A stretch of DNA of 64,000 bases from Tachypleus tridentatus (taxonomy: Eukaryota; Arthropoda; Merostomata; Xiphosura; Limulidae). The stretch is from assembly GCF_004210375.1 (NCBI RefSeq), contig NC_134830.1:4774001-4838000 (forward strand). The letters are read 5' to 3'. Shown one piece after another: positions 46,560-57,700 of the stretch. Made by a program: the position numbers and the translations under genes. How positions within the stretch are numbered: the first letter of the stretch is position 1; the number at the start of each line of letters is the position of its first letter. Below the pieces are notes generated by a model. It did not search any database. It saw only the letters and a list, made by a program, of their open reading frames with translations, and was not told the DNA's origin.

Positions 46560-47880
46560 CTACATTTTTTCAAGAGAAAACAATTTCAGAGGTTTCAATC
46601 GTATAATGACAATCCTTCTATCCCAGACACCATTCTTCAAACCCTTTCCAGCAATTCGATGTATTTCCTGAGGTGAGGAACCCAGCATTGAACACAATAC
46701 TCCAAATGTAGCCTATGCAATGAAATTATAACCTCTTTATATCCAGTATTTCTTGAGATACAACCTAAAATTCTGCTTGTCGTACCAGTAGGAACAACAC
46801 ACTATTCAGATGATTTAATACACTGATAAACCATTACACCAAGGTCCTTTTCTTTCACGACACTGTTATTCCCATCTAAATTATACTCGTAATTCAAATT
46901 GTGGCATCTCACATGTATTACTTTGCATTTATTATAATTAAGACCCCTTTGTCATTCACTTCCCCAATGATCTAAATATTTTTGTAAATTAGCAGAATTC
47001 TTATTACAGAAGAAAAACATCCAAGACTTTAATATCATCATTTACTATTTCTCCATTGATGTAAATCAAAAAGAATAAAGATCCTAAGTCAGGGCCGTGA
47101 GGTACTCTCACTTGTTACTCTAATCCAATGAGACTGAAATCCATTTGTATCAACTCTCTACATTTTTCTTGTTTGTACTGTTTTTTTAATTTCACACAAA
47201 GCTATTCGAGGGCTATCTGCTCTAGGCGTCTCTAATTTAGCAGTGTAAGACTAGAGGGAAGGCAGCTAGTCATCACCACCCACCGCCAACTCTTGGGCTA
47301 CTCTTTTACCAACGAATAGTGGGTTTGATCGTATCATTTTAACGCCCCCACGGCTGAAAGGGCGAGCATGTTTAGTGCGACAGGGATTCGAACCCGCGAC
47401 CCTCAGATTACCAGTCGAATGTCTTAACCCACCTGGGCATTTTTCTATCCAGTCATTTTTTAGCCGTTTAGTTAAGAACATAAATAGTTTTTATAAGCTA
47501 TCTTCTCTTTTTGTAAATCTAGATACATCAAATCTTCACACTTACCCTCACCTAAATAAACCAGTAATCTTTTCAAAGAATGTCAAAAGATTTAAGGCAC
47601 GATTTTACCATAAAGAAACCACGTTGACTAGCCAATAAAACTTTAGGCTTTGTTCATTGGCTTTGAAAAGCATATTTTATCAGACTTTCCAAAACTTTTA
47701 TAAGAGCTGATGTAAAACTAATGTGCCTATAATTACTGGGACAGTTTTTATTACCTCCCTTGATAAGACGAGTGGCATTATCAGTTTTCCAGTCCTTTGG
47801 TATGTGCTCACTAGTCAAGGACTTACTAAACAATAGTATCAAGTGGCTCACACATCCAATACTTCTCAGTAATATAAGAA
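46560..47880 (-). pseudogene. CR1/Jockey-like LINE reverse transcriptase relic
   Basis: Read right to left: fingers/palm at 47654-47851 (HIPKDWKTDNATRLIKGGN, then NYRHISFTSALIKVLESLIK); a decayed RGFFMVKSCLKS stretch; RLKNDWIEKC at about 47440; after a SINE insertion, VPHGPDLGSLFFLIYINGEI at about 47090; then the thumb and connection with EKDLGVMVYQ and LEYCVQCWVPHLRKYIELLE at about 46640-46710. The FADD catalytic box is not visible where it should follow YINGE, and stops and frameshifts are frequent. The order and motifs are those of CR1-type non-LTR retrotransposons. No endonuclease domain upstream was found (5' truncation). Confidence 0.87.
47170..47437 (-). mobile_element. SINE-A nested inside the LINE relic
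   Basis: Full minus-orientation copy with box B complement GGGATTCGAACCC. The flanks CATTTTTCT (47161-47169 and 47438-47446) are a 9-bp duplication of LINE sequence, and LINE homology resumes on both sides, so the SINE inserted after the LINE. Confidence 0.9.
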
Positions 47881-48995
47881 TATCGTTTGTACTGAAAAGG
47901 TTTGTCTAAATGATTATTCTGTTTTACATTGTCAAAGCAGGACTTATAACAAAAGTTATAAAGTAGTAATAAGTTAATAAGTAATAAGATACTAACGGTG
48001 TAGTTTTATGTTAAGCCTAATGATGCTCGGACACCTTCTAGTACCACTTTTGCTTTTAGATTTGTTATCTTAAAATTAATTGTGTACTTATTTCTCACTA
48101 TTTCCAATCTTCTATGATAGCAACTGATAAGCAGATCTACAGACTATTGCTGAACTTTGTAAGTCATAAATCATAGCGTACCAAGTAGGATAGAACCTCA
48201 GTACGCACAGCCAGAGTGCAACGACAACTACTAATAGTATATACAGTTGTACAGTTGTAACTTGAATGGTTACTTCTTGTAAAACATTTAATGCAAGTTT
48301 TAGTTTAATATCACTCATGTTAATTTAGTACAAAAACAAATACATATCGTTGATAAAAAACAAATCCTTGTTAGTACGAGTAGTAGCCGGAAGTTGATTT
48401 CCTTGTGACGTCAAGTTATACTCTGTACACCATGAAACAAGTATTACTTGGCAATATTATTATTAAAAGTAATCAAAATAATAGAACTGATCTTCCAAAA
48501 AAAAATCACTTTTAGACTAAATAGAGAAGTCATTATGATTACTTGAAGCTCTCTGTGACAAAAATGTGAAGCTTTTGAACCCGAAACAAGGTTACTTTTA
48601 TCACGTAAGTAGAAACACACAAACCTTCTTGTCTTATCAATTTATGGTTTCAAGAGGCTCTTAAATCTTATGTTACTTTTGATTTTACCTTCGTTTGTAT
48701 AAAAATGTGAAACAAATATACAGATTCATTCTATATAATTTATTCTGTTTCGCTTATATGTGTGAAATTTATTGTGAAAATATCAATGAAATAGCATAGG
48801 ACTTCTGTGCAAATAATATACAGTTAATAATATATATATAATAATATATAGTAAATATATAGTTAATAATATATATATAATAATATATAGTTAATAATAT
48901 ATATATATATAGTTAATGTACATAAAATAGTTTCGATAACAAATCATTTTTGGTTAACTGTTAATAATTACAAATCTACACAATGATATATATAC
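47881..48995. other. Unique DNA with AT microsatellite
   Basis: A TA-rich simple repeat (AATATATATATAATAATATAT type) covers about 48815-48915. A 68-codon minus-strand frame at 48112-48318 with one hydrophobic stretch has no recognisable family and is not called. Confidence 0.4.
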
Positions 48996-49068
48996 TGGTC
49001 CCACAACAAATATCGAAACCTGATTTCTAGCGTATTAAACATACAGACTTACCACTAAGCTCTGGGGA
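48996..49068 (-). mobile_element. SINE-B head fragment
   Basis: Complement of a diverged SINE-B tRNA-like head: CCCACAAC..TATCGAAACCTG, then TCTAGCG, and ACAGACTTACCACTAAGC, which corresponds to box A. Confidence 0.6.
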
Positions 49069-50810
49069 CTTCGATAAAACAGATAGCGGGTGATTAGAAA
49101 CTCGACGAAAGTAAAACATGTTAACATAAAACATATTTTATTCATTAATATTGCGAGATTTGGCTTAACTGACTTTAAGGCCGATCAATGACTGCACAGT
49201 AGAGTGAAAGCACAATTTTGCACAAGGCAGAGACTAGAAAGTGAATAATGTTGATACAATTGATATACCACATTGCTGTGTCAGACCAAAGTGTCACTGG
49301 TGTTCCTCATAGCCCTAGCTTACCGACATCAGTGTTCGTTACCACTGTATATAAAGGTGTGATTTGTCTCAGATCGTCTCACAGAACTACACAGAAAGTA
49401 TCTTACTTAAGTTTTAATTCATAGCCTAGCTTAATTCTGTGTATAATTCAATAGACCATCAAAGAAACCAGAAATATACAGCCGTTCGATTTCTCGATAT
49501 ATCTTTATTTATCTATGAGATTTGCCGGGTCAGACAACACAATATTAGAAGACAGTTTTGTCATTTTTCGTATGAGATCGCTTCAAGCACTTGAGGCTCA
49601 AAATGATGAAATAAAGTATAGTCCTCATGCCTTTTAAACATCACTACAAGACCTCCAGAGAATTCTTTCCATCACCACCACGAAATTATTTACTTTGATC
49701 TCAAAGAATGTTATATAAAAATAGAGCGAAATTGTCAAAGTATATTCAAATAATCAACAATATTTATGGTATGTAACATGAAGGACTGCCGCAAGATTAC
49801 GTCACGAAAGACAATATATTACATGGAAAATACATCAGCAAATACTTAGAAAACTTTCAAAAATATATTTAACAAAATACTTTTTCTAAAATTAGCAGTT
49901 CTTTCAATCCAAGTTCGTGTATTTATATCCAGACATAACGCGCTGATTACAAGAGACGTAAATTTAAATACGTAACTTTATTGAATAGAATTAGGCAAAA
50001 AACAAACAAAACGAGTTTAAAGACGTTCTGATAGAACAATAACAGTGAAGGTGATGATCCATTTGGAAAAAAATATTGTGACATTCTTTCTTGGCTTCCA
50101 TGAAAAACAATGACTATGCTGTAACCCTTAAATTAACGAGTCATTTTTATAACGTTTGCTGATGCTGAGGTCCATGTTTTTATGTTTTCAGTACAAAGAG
50201 ATGAACACACACACAATATAAACTAAGTAACTTACAAGCCCTCTAAAAATACAATAGTGATTAGTGGATTAAACTACAATAAGGATATTTGTTTATTTAA
50301 ATTTTGGGTGTGTCTTGTAGAGCACTACATAGCCAGTAAAGTCAAGTACTTATCAAAAGTTCAGTGAATAAATAATCGGACAAATGTGTTTGAAAAACCG
50401 ATGGTGTCAGTTATCGGTGCTGTTGGTTCATCCCAAAGATTCTTCCAAATGCACAACAAAAGAATAAATGAAAATAAATAAAGTAATAACACACTGTAAA
50501 AAGTTCGGTAATTGAACATGAAGACTGATCCGGGGCATGAAGACAAGACGAAAACAACAACAGTATGATTATGGTTTAAAACAACGAACTGTAGATTTTC
50601 TATGAATGAAATTTCCTTCTATTATCTCTCCTTAACGTTTCTTAATAAAGTATACAGAGGTCAATAGTTGATAACAGGTTAACATCGAAACCAGTGTCAC
50701 ACACCTACTGATGAAAGGTCATCTCTCACCAGTCCAATCTTTATCATGAAAATTTAACTACTAAATCGTTCATAACAGATTATCAAACAAAATTTTCCTC
50801 ACGTTAAAAA
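49069..50810. other. No gene recognised
   Basis: 1.7 kb of unique AT-rich DNA. A 61-codon hydrophobic minus-strand frame at 50361-50546 lacks any family signature. Confidence 0.4.
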
Positions 50811-51080
50811 CGGCCCGACATGGCCAGGTGGTTAGGGTGCTTGACTCGAACTTGACGATCGCGGGTTCGAATCCCCGTCACACCAAAAATACTCGCCCTT
50901 TCAGCCATGGAAGCGTTGTAATGTGTCGGTCAATCCCACTATTCGTTGGTTAAGGAGTAGCTCAAGAGTTGGGGTGGGTGTTGATGACTAACTGCCTTCT
51001 CTCTAGTCTAATACTGCTAAAGTAGGGAAGGTTAGCGCAGATAACCCTCGTGCAGCTTTGCGCAAATTTCAAAAACAAAT
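50811..51080 (+). mobile_element. SINE-A, first of a tandem pair
   Basis: Complete copy from CGGCCCGACATGGCC to the tail CAAAAACAAAT. It carries a small deletion in the anticodon-loop region (GACTCGAACTTGACG) and more substitutions than the next copy. Confidence 0.9.
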
Positions 51081-51355
51081 GGCCCGGCATGGCCAGGTGT
51101 GTTAAGGCGTTCGACTCGTGATCCGAGGGTCGCGGGTTCGAATCCCGGTCGTACCAAACATGCTCGCCCTTTCAGCGGTGGGGGCGTTATAATGTTACGG
51201 TCAATCCCACTATTCGTTGGTAACAGAGTAGCCCAAGAGTTGGCAGTGGGTGGTGAGATGACTAGCTGCCTTCCCTCTAGTCTTACACTGCTAAATTAGG
51301 GACGGCTAGCACAGGTAGCCCTCAAGTAGCATTGTGCGAAATTCAAAAACAAATA
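51081..51355 (+). mobile_element. SINE-A, second of a tandem pair
   Basis: Starts immediately after the tail of the previous copy (CAAAT then GGCCCGGCATGGCC) in the same orientation. It is close to the family consensus, with box B GGTTCGAATCCC. Confidence 0.92.
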
Positions 51356-51659
51356 AACACTTTCGATTTATCCCAAACATACCTCCATATATGCCATATA
51401 CTATTGAAACTGTACAGTCAACTGTGGAAACCAACAACAACGATACAGTTTGTCTTAGAATTATTGAATAATAACAAAGTTGATAGTGATAATACAGCAT
51501 AAAACAAACAGTTCATCAAAGTTTGTTATCTATCACTGGCACCGAGGTCACAGGGTACATTCAATGTTTCTTAGGTAGTTAAAAACCTCTGGTAACTTTT
51601 GTTTATATAAATGTGTGATATTATATATATATGTTTATATATTCTATTTCACAATGTAT

Positions 51660-51665
51660 TTTATT
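51660..51665 (-). promoter_or_regulatory. Candidate polyadenylation signal of the Gr gene
   Basis: AATAAA on the minus strand about 150 bases downstream of the stop codon at 51814. Such a short word is expected often in AT-rich DNA, so this is tentative. Confidence 0.35.
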
Positions 51666-51813
51666 TAGCTATCAGACCAGCAGTATCCTACAAATATTAA
51701 TACATTACTAAACACAAGTACACATGACAATAACTTGTTAGAATTTACATTTGTATAAACATCGTTAATTTGACAGTAACATTTGACGAACATTTACTTA
51801 TAGTGTTATCGTT

Positions 51814-53124
51814 TCAACCGCCCAAAGCGTTCATTGCCACTGGATTCATCTGAATAACTATTACCATATAACTGATTATTGCTCCTAATATTGTTAAAAT
51901 TACTCCTCGATTGATGACAAAAAACTTCCAGCCAGTGAGCCCGATGTTGTTTGTAGTCATCTGTGATACAAACAGCTGAACCTGGAGATGAAACTCGATG
52001 TTGTTGACATTGTACGGTGCAGTGAGAGCATGGATATGGTCCACCGAGCTCGCAGCTTCTTCTGGAACCTGGGATGCGACCAAGGACGTCAAGAAAAATA
52101 CTAGTAACAGATATCCTATCTGAAGAGCAGCATAAACATAGTTAGGACTAGGGGATAATAGCTCGTTTGTTTCGTCTGTGAAGAGACTTGTACACTCCAC
52201 GCACACGCAGATGATTACGAGGGCGTACCACACTGAGATGGTCCTGCAGAACACAGCATCTAAAGAAGACACCAAACTGCAACACTGTTGGTAGAGCAAG
52301 CGAAGATTTTGGATAACTAGAGCTTCGACACGAATGTTTGTGTGCGACAAGTTCCTTAGCAAGATGCAGTTGAAGTTGCGAAATGTATGTATGACGGCAA
52401 TGGATAACGTAGCGTAGAAAATAGCCGCGAAAATCATAATCCCTGTCACAAGAACATTCGTAAATATCAAGTCAAATATAATCAAGAACTCGAGAAAAAA
52501 TAGTGGTACATCGTCTTCTGAAAGCCCATAGTAATGTTCTCTCATGTAAGATGTACGAGACATGGACCTCATAACGAAAAGTAAGGTGCCGATTAAAAGA
52601 AAGAGAAAAAGAATTGCCAACAAAGAGAAGATGTAACTCCAACGTTTCAGTGAAGAGCAGAAGTTTTCTAATGCGCGTGGAGTGAAACAGTTTACTGAGT
52701 GGTCAAGCAGAAAGAAGAAACGTGTCAGATTGTCCTGTTGAAAACAATGGATGTCAGCAGTAACAGCAGCTCCCAAAATACGAAGCAACTTGCTAGTGTT
52801 GTCCCAGAAATCTTCAAGATGTAATAACACCAGAGCACTTTGGTGTACGAGGTATAGATGTAGCAAGCTAAGTAGAGCGTATCGCCACAAAAGGAACACA
52901 ACGCGAGAAAAACGACTGGTGTTAGAAATGGGCCCTTGAACAGCGAGGATTCGAAGAATGAAAAGAATCGGCCTTATGGAGTCTATAATGGATTTGGTAC
53001 GACCTTTGGAGATCCTAGTATTAAGTATTTCATCTTCCGTTTGATAATTTTGGATGCTTTTTGTAATGAAGTCTCCTTTTCGGTAAGAAAACACAGTGTG
53101 ATCTGCAGCAGTAACCCTGAACAT
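51814..53124 (-). CDS. Gustatory receptor (Gr) family chemoreceptor
   Basis: A 436-residue intact open frame. It is rich in Leu/Ile/Phe/Val with about seven membrane segments: roughly residues 75-101, 111-124, 163-185, 207-228, 229-246 and 294-312 (assignment in the middle approximate), 329-350 and 401-425. The strongest family evidence is the C-terminal block: a polar loop, GLTGWKFF (395-402), NRGVILTILG, then SYMVIVIQ (418-425), which corresponds to the TYhhhhhQ signature before the end of TM7 in arthropod Grs. Length fits the family (about 370-470). Grs are ligand-gated cation channels of chemosensory neurons, with inverted topology; the ligand is not predictable. The ATG at 53124 is preceded in frame by a TGA 21 bases upstream. 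A pyrimidine-rich stretch ending TCTCTTCAG lies just before AATATG and could be a splice acceptor, so an upstream exon is possible. Composition is less AT-rich than the surroundings. No other host gene is adjacent. Confidence 0.88.
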   Translation of the reverse strand: MFRVTAADHTVFSYRKGDFITKSIQNYQTEDEILNTRISKGRTKSIIDSIRPILFILRILAVQGPISNTSRFSRVVFLLWRYALLSLLHLYLVHQSALVLLHLEDFWDNTSKLLRILGAAVTADIHCFQQDNLTRFFFLLDHSVNCFTPRALENFCSSLKRWSYIFSLLAILFLFLLIGTLLFVMRSMSRTSYMREHYYGLSEDDVPLFFLEFLIIFDLIFTNVLVTGIMIFAAIFYATLSIAVIHTFRNFNCILLRNLSHTNIRVEALVIQNLRLLYQQCCSLVSSLDAVFCRTISVWYALVIICVCVECTSLFTDETNELLSPSPNYVYAALQIGYLLLVFFLTSLVASQVPEEAASSVDHIHALTAPYNVNNIEFHLQVQLFVSQMTTNNIGLTGWKFFVINRGVILTILGAIISYMVIVIQMNPVAMNALGG

Positions 53125-53882
53125 ATTCTGAAGAGAAATGGGTCAAAATCAAAATCAGTTGTTATATCTTGTATGTTTTAAGACAACTGCCGCTGAGCTA
53201 TTATTCGAAATCGTTATATCTGGCTTCTGCACAAAGAGTTATTACAATGGAAGCAAATCATATAGCAGGAAGCACCTCCTAACGTCATCTTATTGTACTA
53301 TACCTAATTAACCCTCGTTACTGTTTACTTTTCTTTGTCGTTGTTCCTCAAATTTTCAATCTCCATTGTTCAACTGATACCATAAGTTACCATCTTGGTC
53401 ACGCAAAGGTAGCTGTCAGTATTAAAATCAATAGAATTATTATTTTGCTGCTATGCTCATCGAGGTATATGCGTGTGGTTCTGCTTTCAATTTCTTTGTT
53501 GATTGTATGTTACTCTGTGGTGGTAAGGCTTTTAGAAGTTTAAACACCAGATGTTTTATGATTGATGGCTCTTCTCACATGATAGTTCCTTCATAAATAA
53601 AGTTACAATTTCAGTCAATCAGAACCTTTTACTTTAAGTGCTCCACCTACAACGTGCTCTTAAACTGACGCAGCAAGCCGGCCATCATATCAACATATAC
53701 TTCCGGAAATTACCCAAGGCTGAAAAAACGATCAATTTATTTTAAAGTCTCATGTTCCTATTTAGATAAAGTGCGTAGAAACATTGCCACAATTCCGTCA
53801 TTTGTAGCTTATATTACCTGAAATAAGCTTAGAAAAAAGAACGGGGATAAAGATTCTGAATAAAGTAAAAAAAAAAATCGCT
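53125..53882. other. Upstream region of the Gr gene
   Basis: No recognisable core promoter or coding exon. A possible 3' splice site (complement of TCTCTTCAG) lies at about 53128-53136. Otherwise unique DNA. Confidence 0.35.
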
Positions 53883-54030
53883 ATATGTCTAGTGAATATA
53901 AATATATCTATATATATAAATATATCCATATATATATGTCCACTGACTGATTGTCCAAATATATCTATATATATAAATATATCCATATATATATGTCCAC
54001 TGACTGATTGTCCAAATATATCTATATATA
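53883..54030. repeat. AT-rich 56-bp tandem repeat, about 2.5 copies
   Basis: Units of AATATATCTATATATATAAA, TATATCCATATATATATG and TCCACTGACTGATTGTCC. Confidence 0.88.
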
Positions 54031-54157
54031 TATAATTAACTCAATAAATTAGTTTTTGTAGTCAAGAGAAATGTTAGTTAGTTCTTTTACGAGAAAGTTA
54101 TATACGTAAAAACAGCTGGTATGAGTAGAGAAAGCACTGTGTAGAGGAGCGAACAAC

Positions 54158-54184
54158 GTTTCGACCTTCTTCGGTCATCATCAG
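54158..54184 (-). ncRNA. Hammerhead-like motif, PLE copy D
   Basis: Minus strand reads CTGATGA (the canonical core, whereas A-C have CTGACGA), T, stem GACC/GGTC with loop GAAGAA, then GAAAC. Retention of both core halves in a separately inserted copy supports functional constraint while the element was active. Confidence 0.48.
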
Positions 54185-54297
54185 GTTCACAAAGAAAGAA
54201 AGAGGTAACTGACCGAAAGCTGACCACATGTTTGAAGGGGGTTTTGTAGTTCAGTGTAGGAATGTAGAGGGCGTGCTTAGATGTTTGATTAAATTTA

Positions 54298-55735
54298 TTA
54301 ATATAGATATAAAGGGGTTCATTTGTATTGGTTTATTTTGGGTTTAAGTTGTTGTATAAGTAAGGCTTCTTTAGTTTTGCGTTTGTTTATGTTTGTTTCT
54401 TTATTTAGTATTTGAGTGTTTTTTATGGTTATGTTGTGTTTATTTTACTTGCAGTGTTTGAAAACGTGTGAAGGTGACTTTTTGTGTTCTTTGAATCTGG
54501 TTTCCATTTTTCTACTTGTGTCTCCAATACAGAAGTCGTGGCAGTTATCACATTGTATTTTATAAATAATGTTGGTGTGGTGTTTGTCAGTGTAGTTTTT
54601 ACATAGTATAGACCTTAGTTTTGTGCCTGGTTTATGAATAAATTTGGTATTAACTGGAATGTCATTTTTGTTACTAGCTTTTGCCAAATGTTGGTTATTT
54701 TTCCGCTGATGTCGAAAATATGTGGTATGCATAATTTGTGAGATATATTTACTTTTGTTGGTTGATTTTGCTTTTTGTCTAGGTGTATGCGTATAATGTT
54801 TTCTACGGTTTCTGGAGGAAACTTATTGATGTTGATGAAGTATTGTTTTATTTTGTCTAATTCATCGTTAATTTTATCTGGTGAGCATAGTTTTATGGCT
54901 GTGTTTATTTGGTTTCTTAGTATGTTGAGTTTTTGTTTTGTTTCGTATACTGAGTCCCAAGGAATGTATTGTCCAGTATTGGTTATTATTCGGTGGATTT
55001 CTGTTTTGAATTGTGTGTCAGTTCTTGTAATTTTGAGGTTAAGAAATTATATTTGATTGCTTTCTTCCTGTTCACATGTGAAGTTAATGTTGGGATGTAT
55101 AGAGTTAATGTGATTGAAAAAATTAAGTATGTGTTCTGTAGATTTGAATCCCGCAATCGTGTCGTCTACATATCTGTACCAGTATAGTGGTGGATGTAAT
55201 GCTGTGTTAATTGCTTGTGTTTCAACTTGTGTCATAAAAAATATTGGCTAGAACTGGTGATACTGGGCTGTCCATGCTTAGGCCATTTGTTCGTATATAG
55301 TTTGGTTGTTGAACATGAAGTTTGTGTTTATCGTGGTGAATTCTATGAGGGTTGCTAATTGATTGCTGGGAATGTCTATAGATGGGTTAGGATCTCGGAT
55401 ATAGAATTCTAAGGCTAGCTTGCAGGCTTCAGCGGTTGGGACTTCTGTAAAGAGGGAAATAACATCGAAACTGGCCATTAAGGCTTTATGATTAAGTTGA
55501 TTAAGATTAGACTTGAAATTAAAAGTCTTTGATGAATGAGCTGGCTGATGTTACATATTTGGAAAATGCCCATGCTATGTATTTACCAAGATTGTAATTA
55601 AACGACTCATATGTAGACATTATTGGTCGTAATGGACAATCTGGTTTATGAGGTTTGGGGATGCCGTATATTTGTGGTGTGCGTAAGTCGTTCTTGCGAT
55701 TTTAAAAATAAAATGTTTTTGAAATTGTGTTGGCT
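54298..55735 (-). pseudogene. PLE copy D RT-endonuclease gene, dead
   Basis: Endonuclease part has IIYKIQCDNC and FCIGDTSRKMETRFKEH, where the YIGET of copy B has become CIGDT, losing the conserved Tyr. Between the RT and the endonuclease about 25 bases are deleted relative to copy A (near 54728). The RT carries an extra A at about 55240, breaking the frame between motif B (NGLSM..) and the MTQVETQAINTAL segment. The YVDD box itself is intact. Confidence 0.88.
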
Positions 55736-55756
55736 TTTTCGTTTTTAGTAGTATTT

Positions 55757-56885
55757 TGTTTAAAATACTTCAGTTAGAACAAAGCTTAATACAACTACAC
55801 CAAAATATGATGATATTATTTGTCGTTGTTAATTTGTCTCACCTGATAATTCAAACTGGAAAACAGTTCGTCTGTCTTCTAAAACAAAATTGAATTGTTG
55901 TATTAAGAAGTGAAAGCTATTTCGTTAAATAGAATGTGACCAATGCTTGATGTAAATGCTGACTCAAGGAACTGTGAAATGATTATAACATCACAACAAA
56001 TCATAATAATACGGAATTCACACATTATGACTATTACAGGAATAGGTTCGCTACTGCTAATTCATAGGTTAGGACTACGAACAAATATAATTTTACACCA
56101 CAGTTATATGTGTTACAGAGGCGTCGGGACCGGGGATGGTGTATACATATTTGGCATACATAGCAACTGTGAGCTATATCAATTTTCGGGGTGACATGTC
56201 CCCATACTCCTTAGATTAAACTGTCTTTGGCGGCTCCTTATCCTTTCAATCTCTCATTGTAAAATCTGTGTCTAATCAAGCATCCCCAATTGACAACTAC
56301 ATCCTACGCTACTGTGTTAGCTCAAAAGTTAGGACTACTTGTAACAGAATTGGATTCACATTCAAGTAAACGGTGTAAACCCATAGATTAGCATTGCTGC
56401 TGGGCTAATTTCACACCCCAGGCAGAAAACTATGTAAACCCATAAGCTAGGACTATTACAAGAATACTGATTATGAGGTGTAAAACATTTGACTACTAAG
56501 TTACGGGAAAAAGAATAGTCAGACCTCTTACCGTAATAAATAACGCCAAAAACTTAAATTAATCTACGGTATTTCCTGTTAAATTCCTTGTGATTAGTCA
56601 AAGTAGAGATTTTGTTTTATTTTAAGTAACTAATTTTTCTACTTTTGGCTTTCTTGTTTCAGTATTTATTGTAGCATTAAAATATTATGACTATAGTTAG
56701 CTAGCTTACATATGTAAGGATCCCCACCCGTCTTTATAAAGTTTAAATTTTTTTAGGTATACTTGATCGAATTATACTTTCTCTTGTTAATATAAAAACA
56801 CTGATTAAAAACACAATTTATTTATTTCATAATTTCATACCTCTTACCTACTTTGTCTTTACTGTTTGCCTCAGCGACAGTTTTC
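55757..56885. other. No gene; degenerate internal repetition
   Basis: Words such as AACCCATA(A/G)..TAGGACTA recur loosely at about 56030-56510, suggesting an old degenerate tandem array. No coding family recognised. Confidence 0.35.
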
Positions 56886-56889
56886 ACGG

Positions 56890-57100
56890 TTTCACTGTCC
56901 CTACGTGCTTTAAACAACCAGTTACTTCTGCCCTCTTACAACTGTTTAAAGTGGTACCAAAAACGTTTGTAAAATATGTTTTCGAAAACAGTCTTTTATG
57001 TTGTACACACTTAAAAAGGAAAATATTATAATATGGTACTTTCAGGGTTTTAAATGTCTTCAAAATACATTTACTAAAATGTTTGCCAGCATATAGTGAG
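56890..57100 (+). repeat. Inverted diverged repeat, left arm
   Basis: Similar to the reverse complement of 57460-57680. The plus strand reads LFKVVPKTFVKYVFENSLLC, and the other arm, on minus, reads LFKVVPRNICKYFSKNSPLC. The arms look roughly 70% alike by eye. A stop (TAA) interrupts this arm shortly after. Possibly remnants of one unknown mobile gene. Confidence 0.6.
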
Positions 57101-57459
57101 TTTTTTTTAATAGTAGCTAAAAACTGAAAGATGTATTGAAATAAAATCAAGTTGTTTTATCAGGAAGACAGCCTAAAAATTAATATGGATTATTGAACGA
57201 ACATAAAGAAATTTTTCAAAGAAAGTATTTTCAGATGTAAAAGAAATAACTGTGCTTTATGTAATTTAGGTTACATGAAACCTGCCTAGACAATGAAAAA
57301 CAATAAGAAAGACATTTTTCTTATTATCAAAAACTCGTTTTATTGCGATTTTTAAGAATGCATGTATATATTTTAGAACGTATATATTGTTATGAATTCT
57401 ATAATAGTAAAACATATAATTTAAGTTTAAGGATAAATATATGTAAATTCTACGTTGAA

Positions 57460-57680
57460 TACCTCGAAAAAAGACGAGTAAACATTTCAATTAATGTGTT
57501 TTTGAAAATATTCTGAAAGCATCATAGTTTAAGATTTCCCTTTTATAAGCCAGTAATGTGAAACATAAAGGACTATTTTTTGAAAAATATTTACAAATGT
57601 TTCTTGGCACCACTTTAAATAAATATCGTAAGCAAGCAGAAATGGTTGATTGTGTAAAATCGGCAGCAAGTTGTGAAACC
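57460..57680 (-). repeat. Inverted diverged repeat, right arm
   Basis: Partner of 56890-57100, with about 360 bases between. Its frame is open for 69 codons on the minus strand (57491-57700). I do not recognise the protein. Confidence 0.6.
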
Positions 57681-57700
57681 ATGTAAAGACAATACAGCAA

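Larger units (their letters stand above)
54105..55756 (-). mobile_element. Penelope-like element copy D
   Basis: Same family as copies A-C, single minus orientation. From the right: RT fingers (IYGIPKPHKP complement near 55630-55670), palm motif A at about 55455-55490, motif B/C with YVDD near 55160-55171, the endonuclease at 54298-54560, and a terminal repeat at 54105-54190. The 5' end is truncated near 55756. No target duplication was identified. Confidence 0.9.

Noticed and set aside
48112..48318. 68-codon minus frame with one hydrophobic segment as a micropeptide gene
   Set aside because: No family signature, no neighbouring exon evidence, and frames of this length are expected in this much AT-rich DNA.
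52751..53181. Plus-strand frames opposite the Gr gene
   Set aside because: Shadows of the minus-strand receptor; composition and length fit antisense chance frames.
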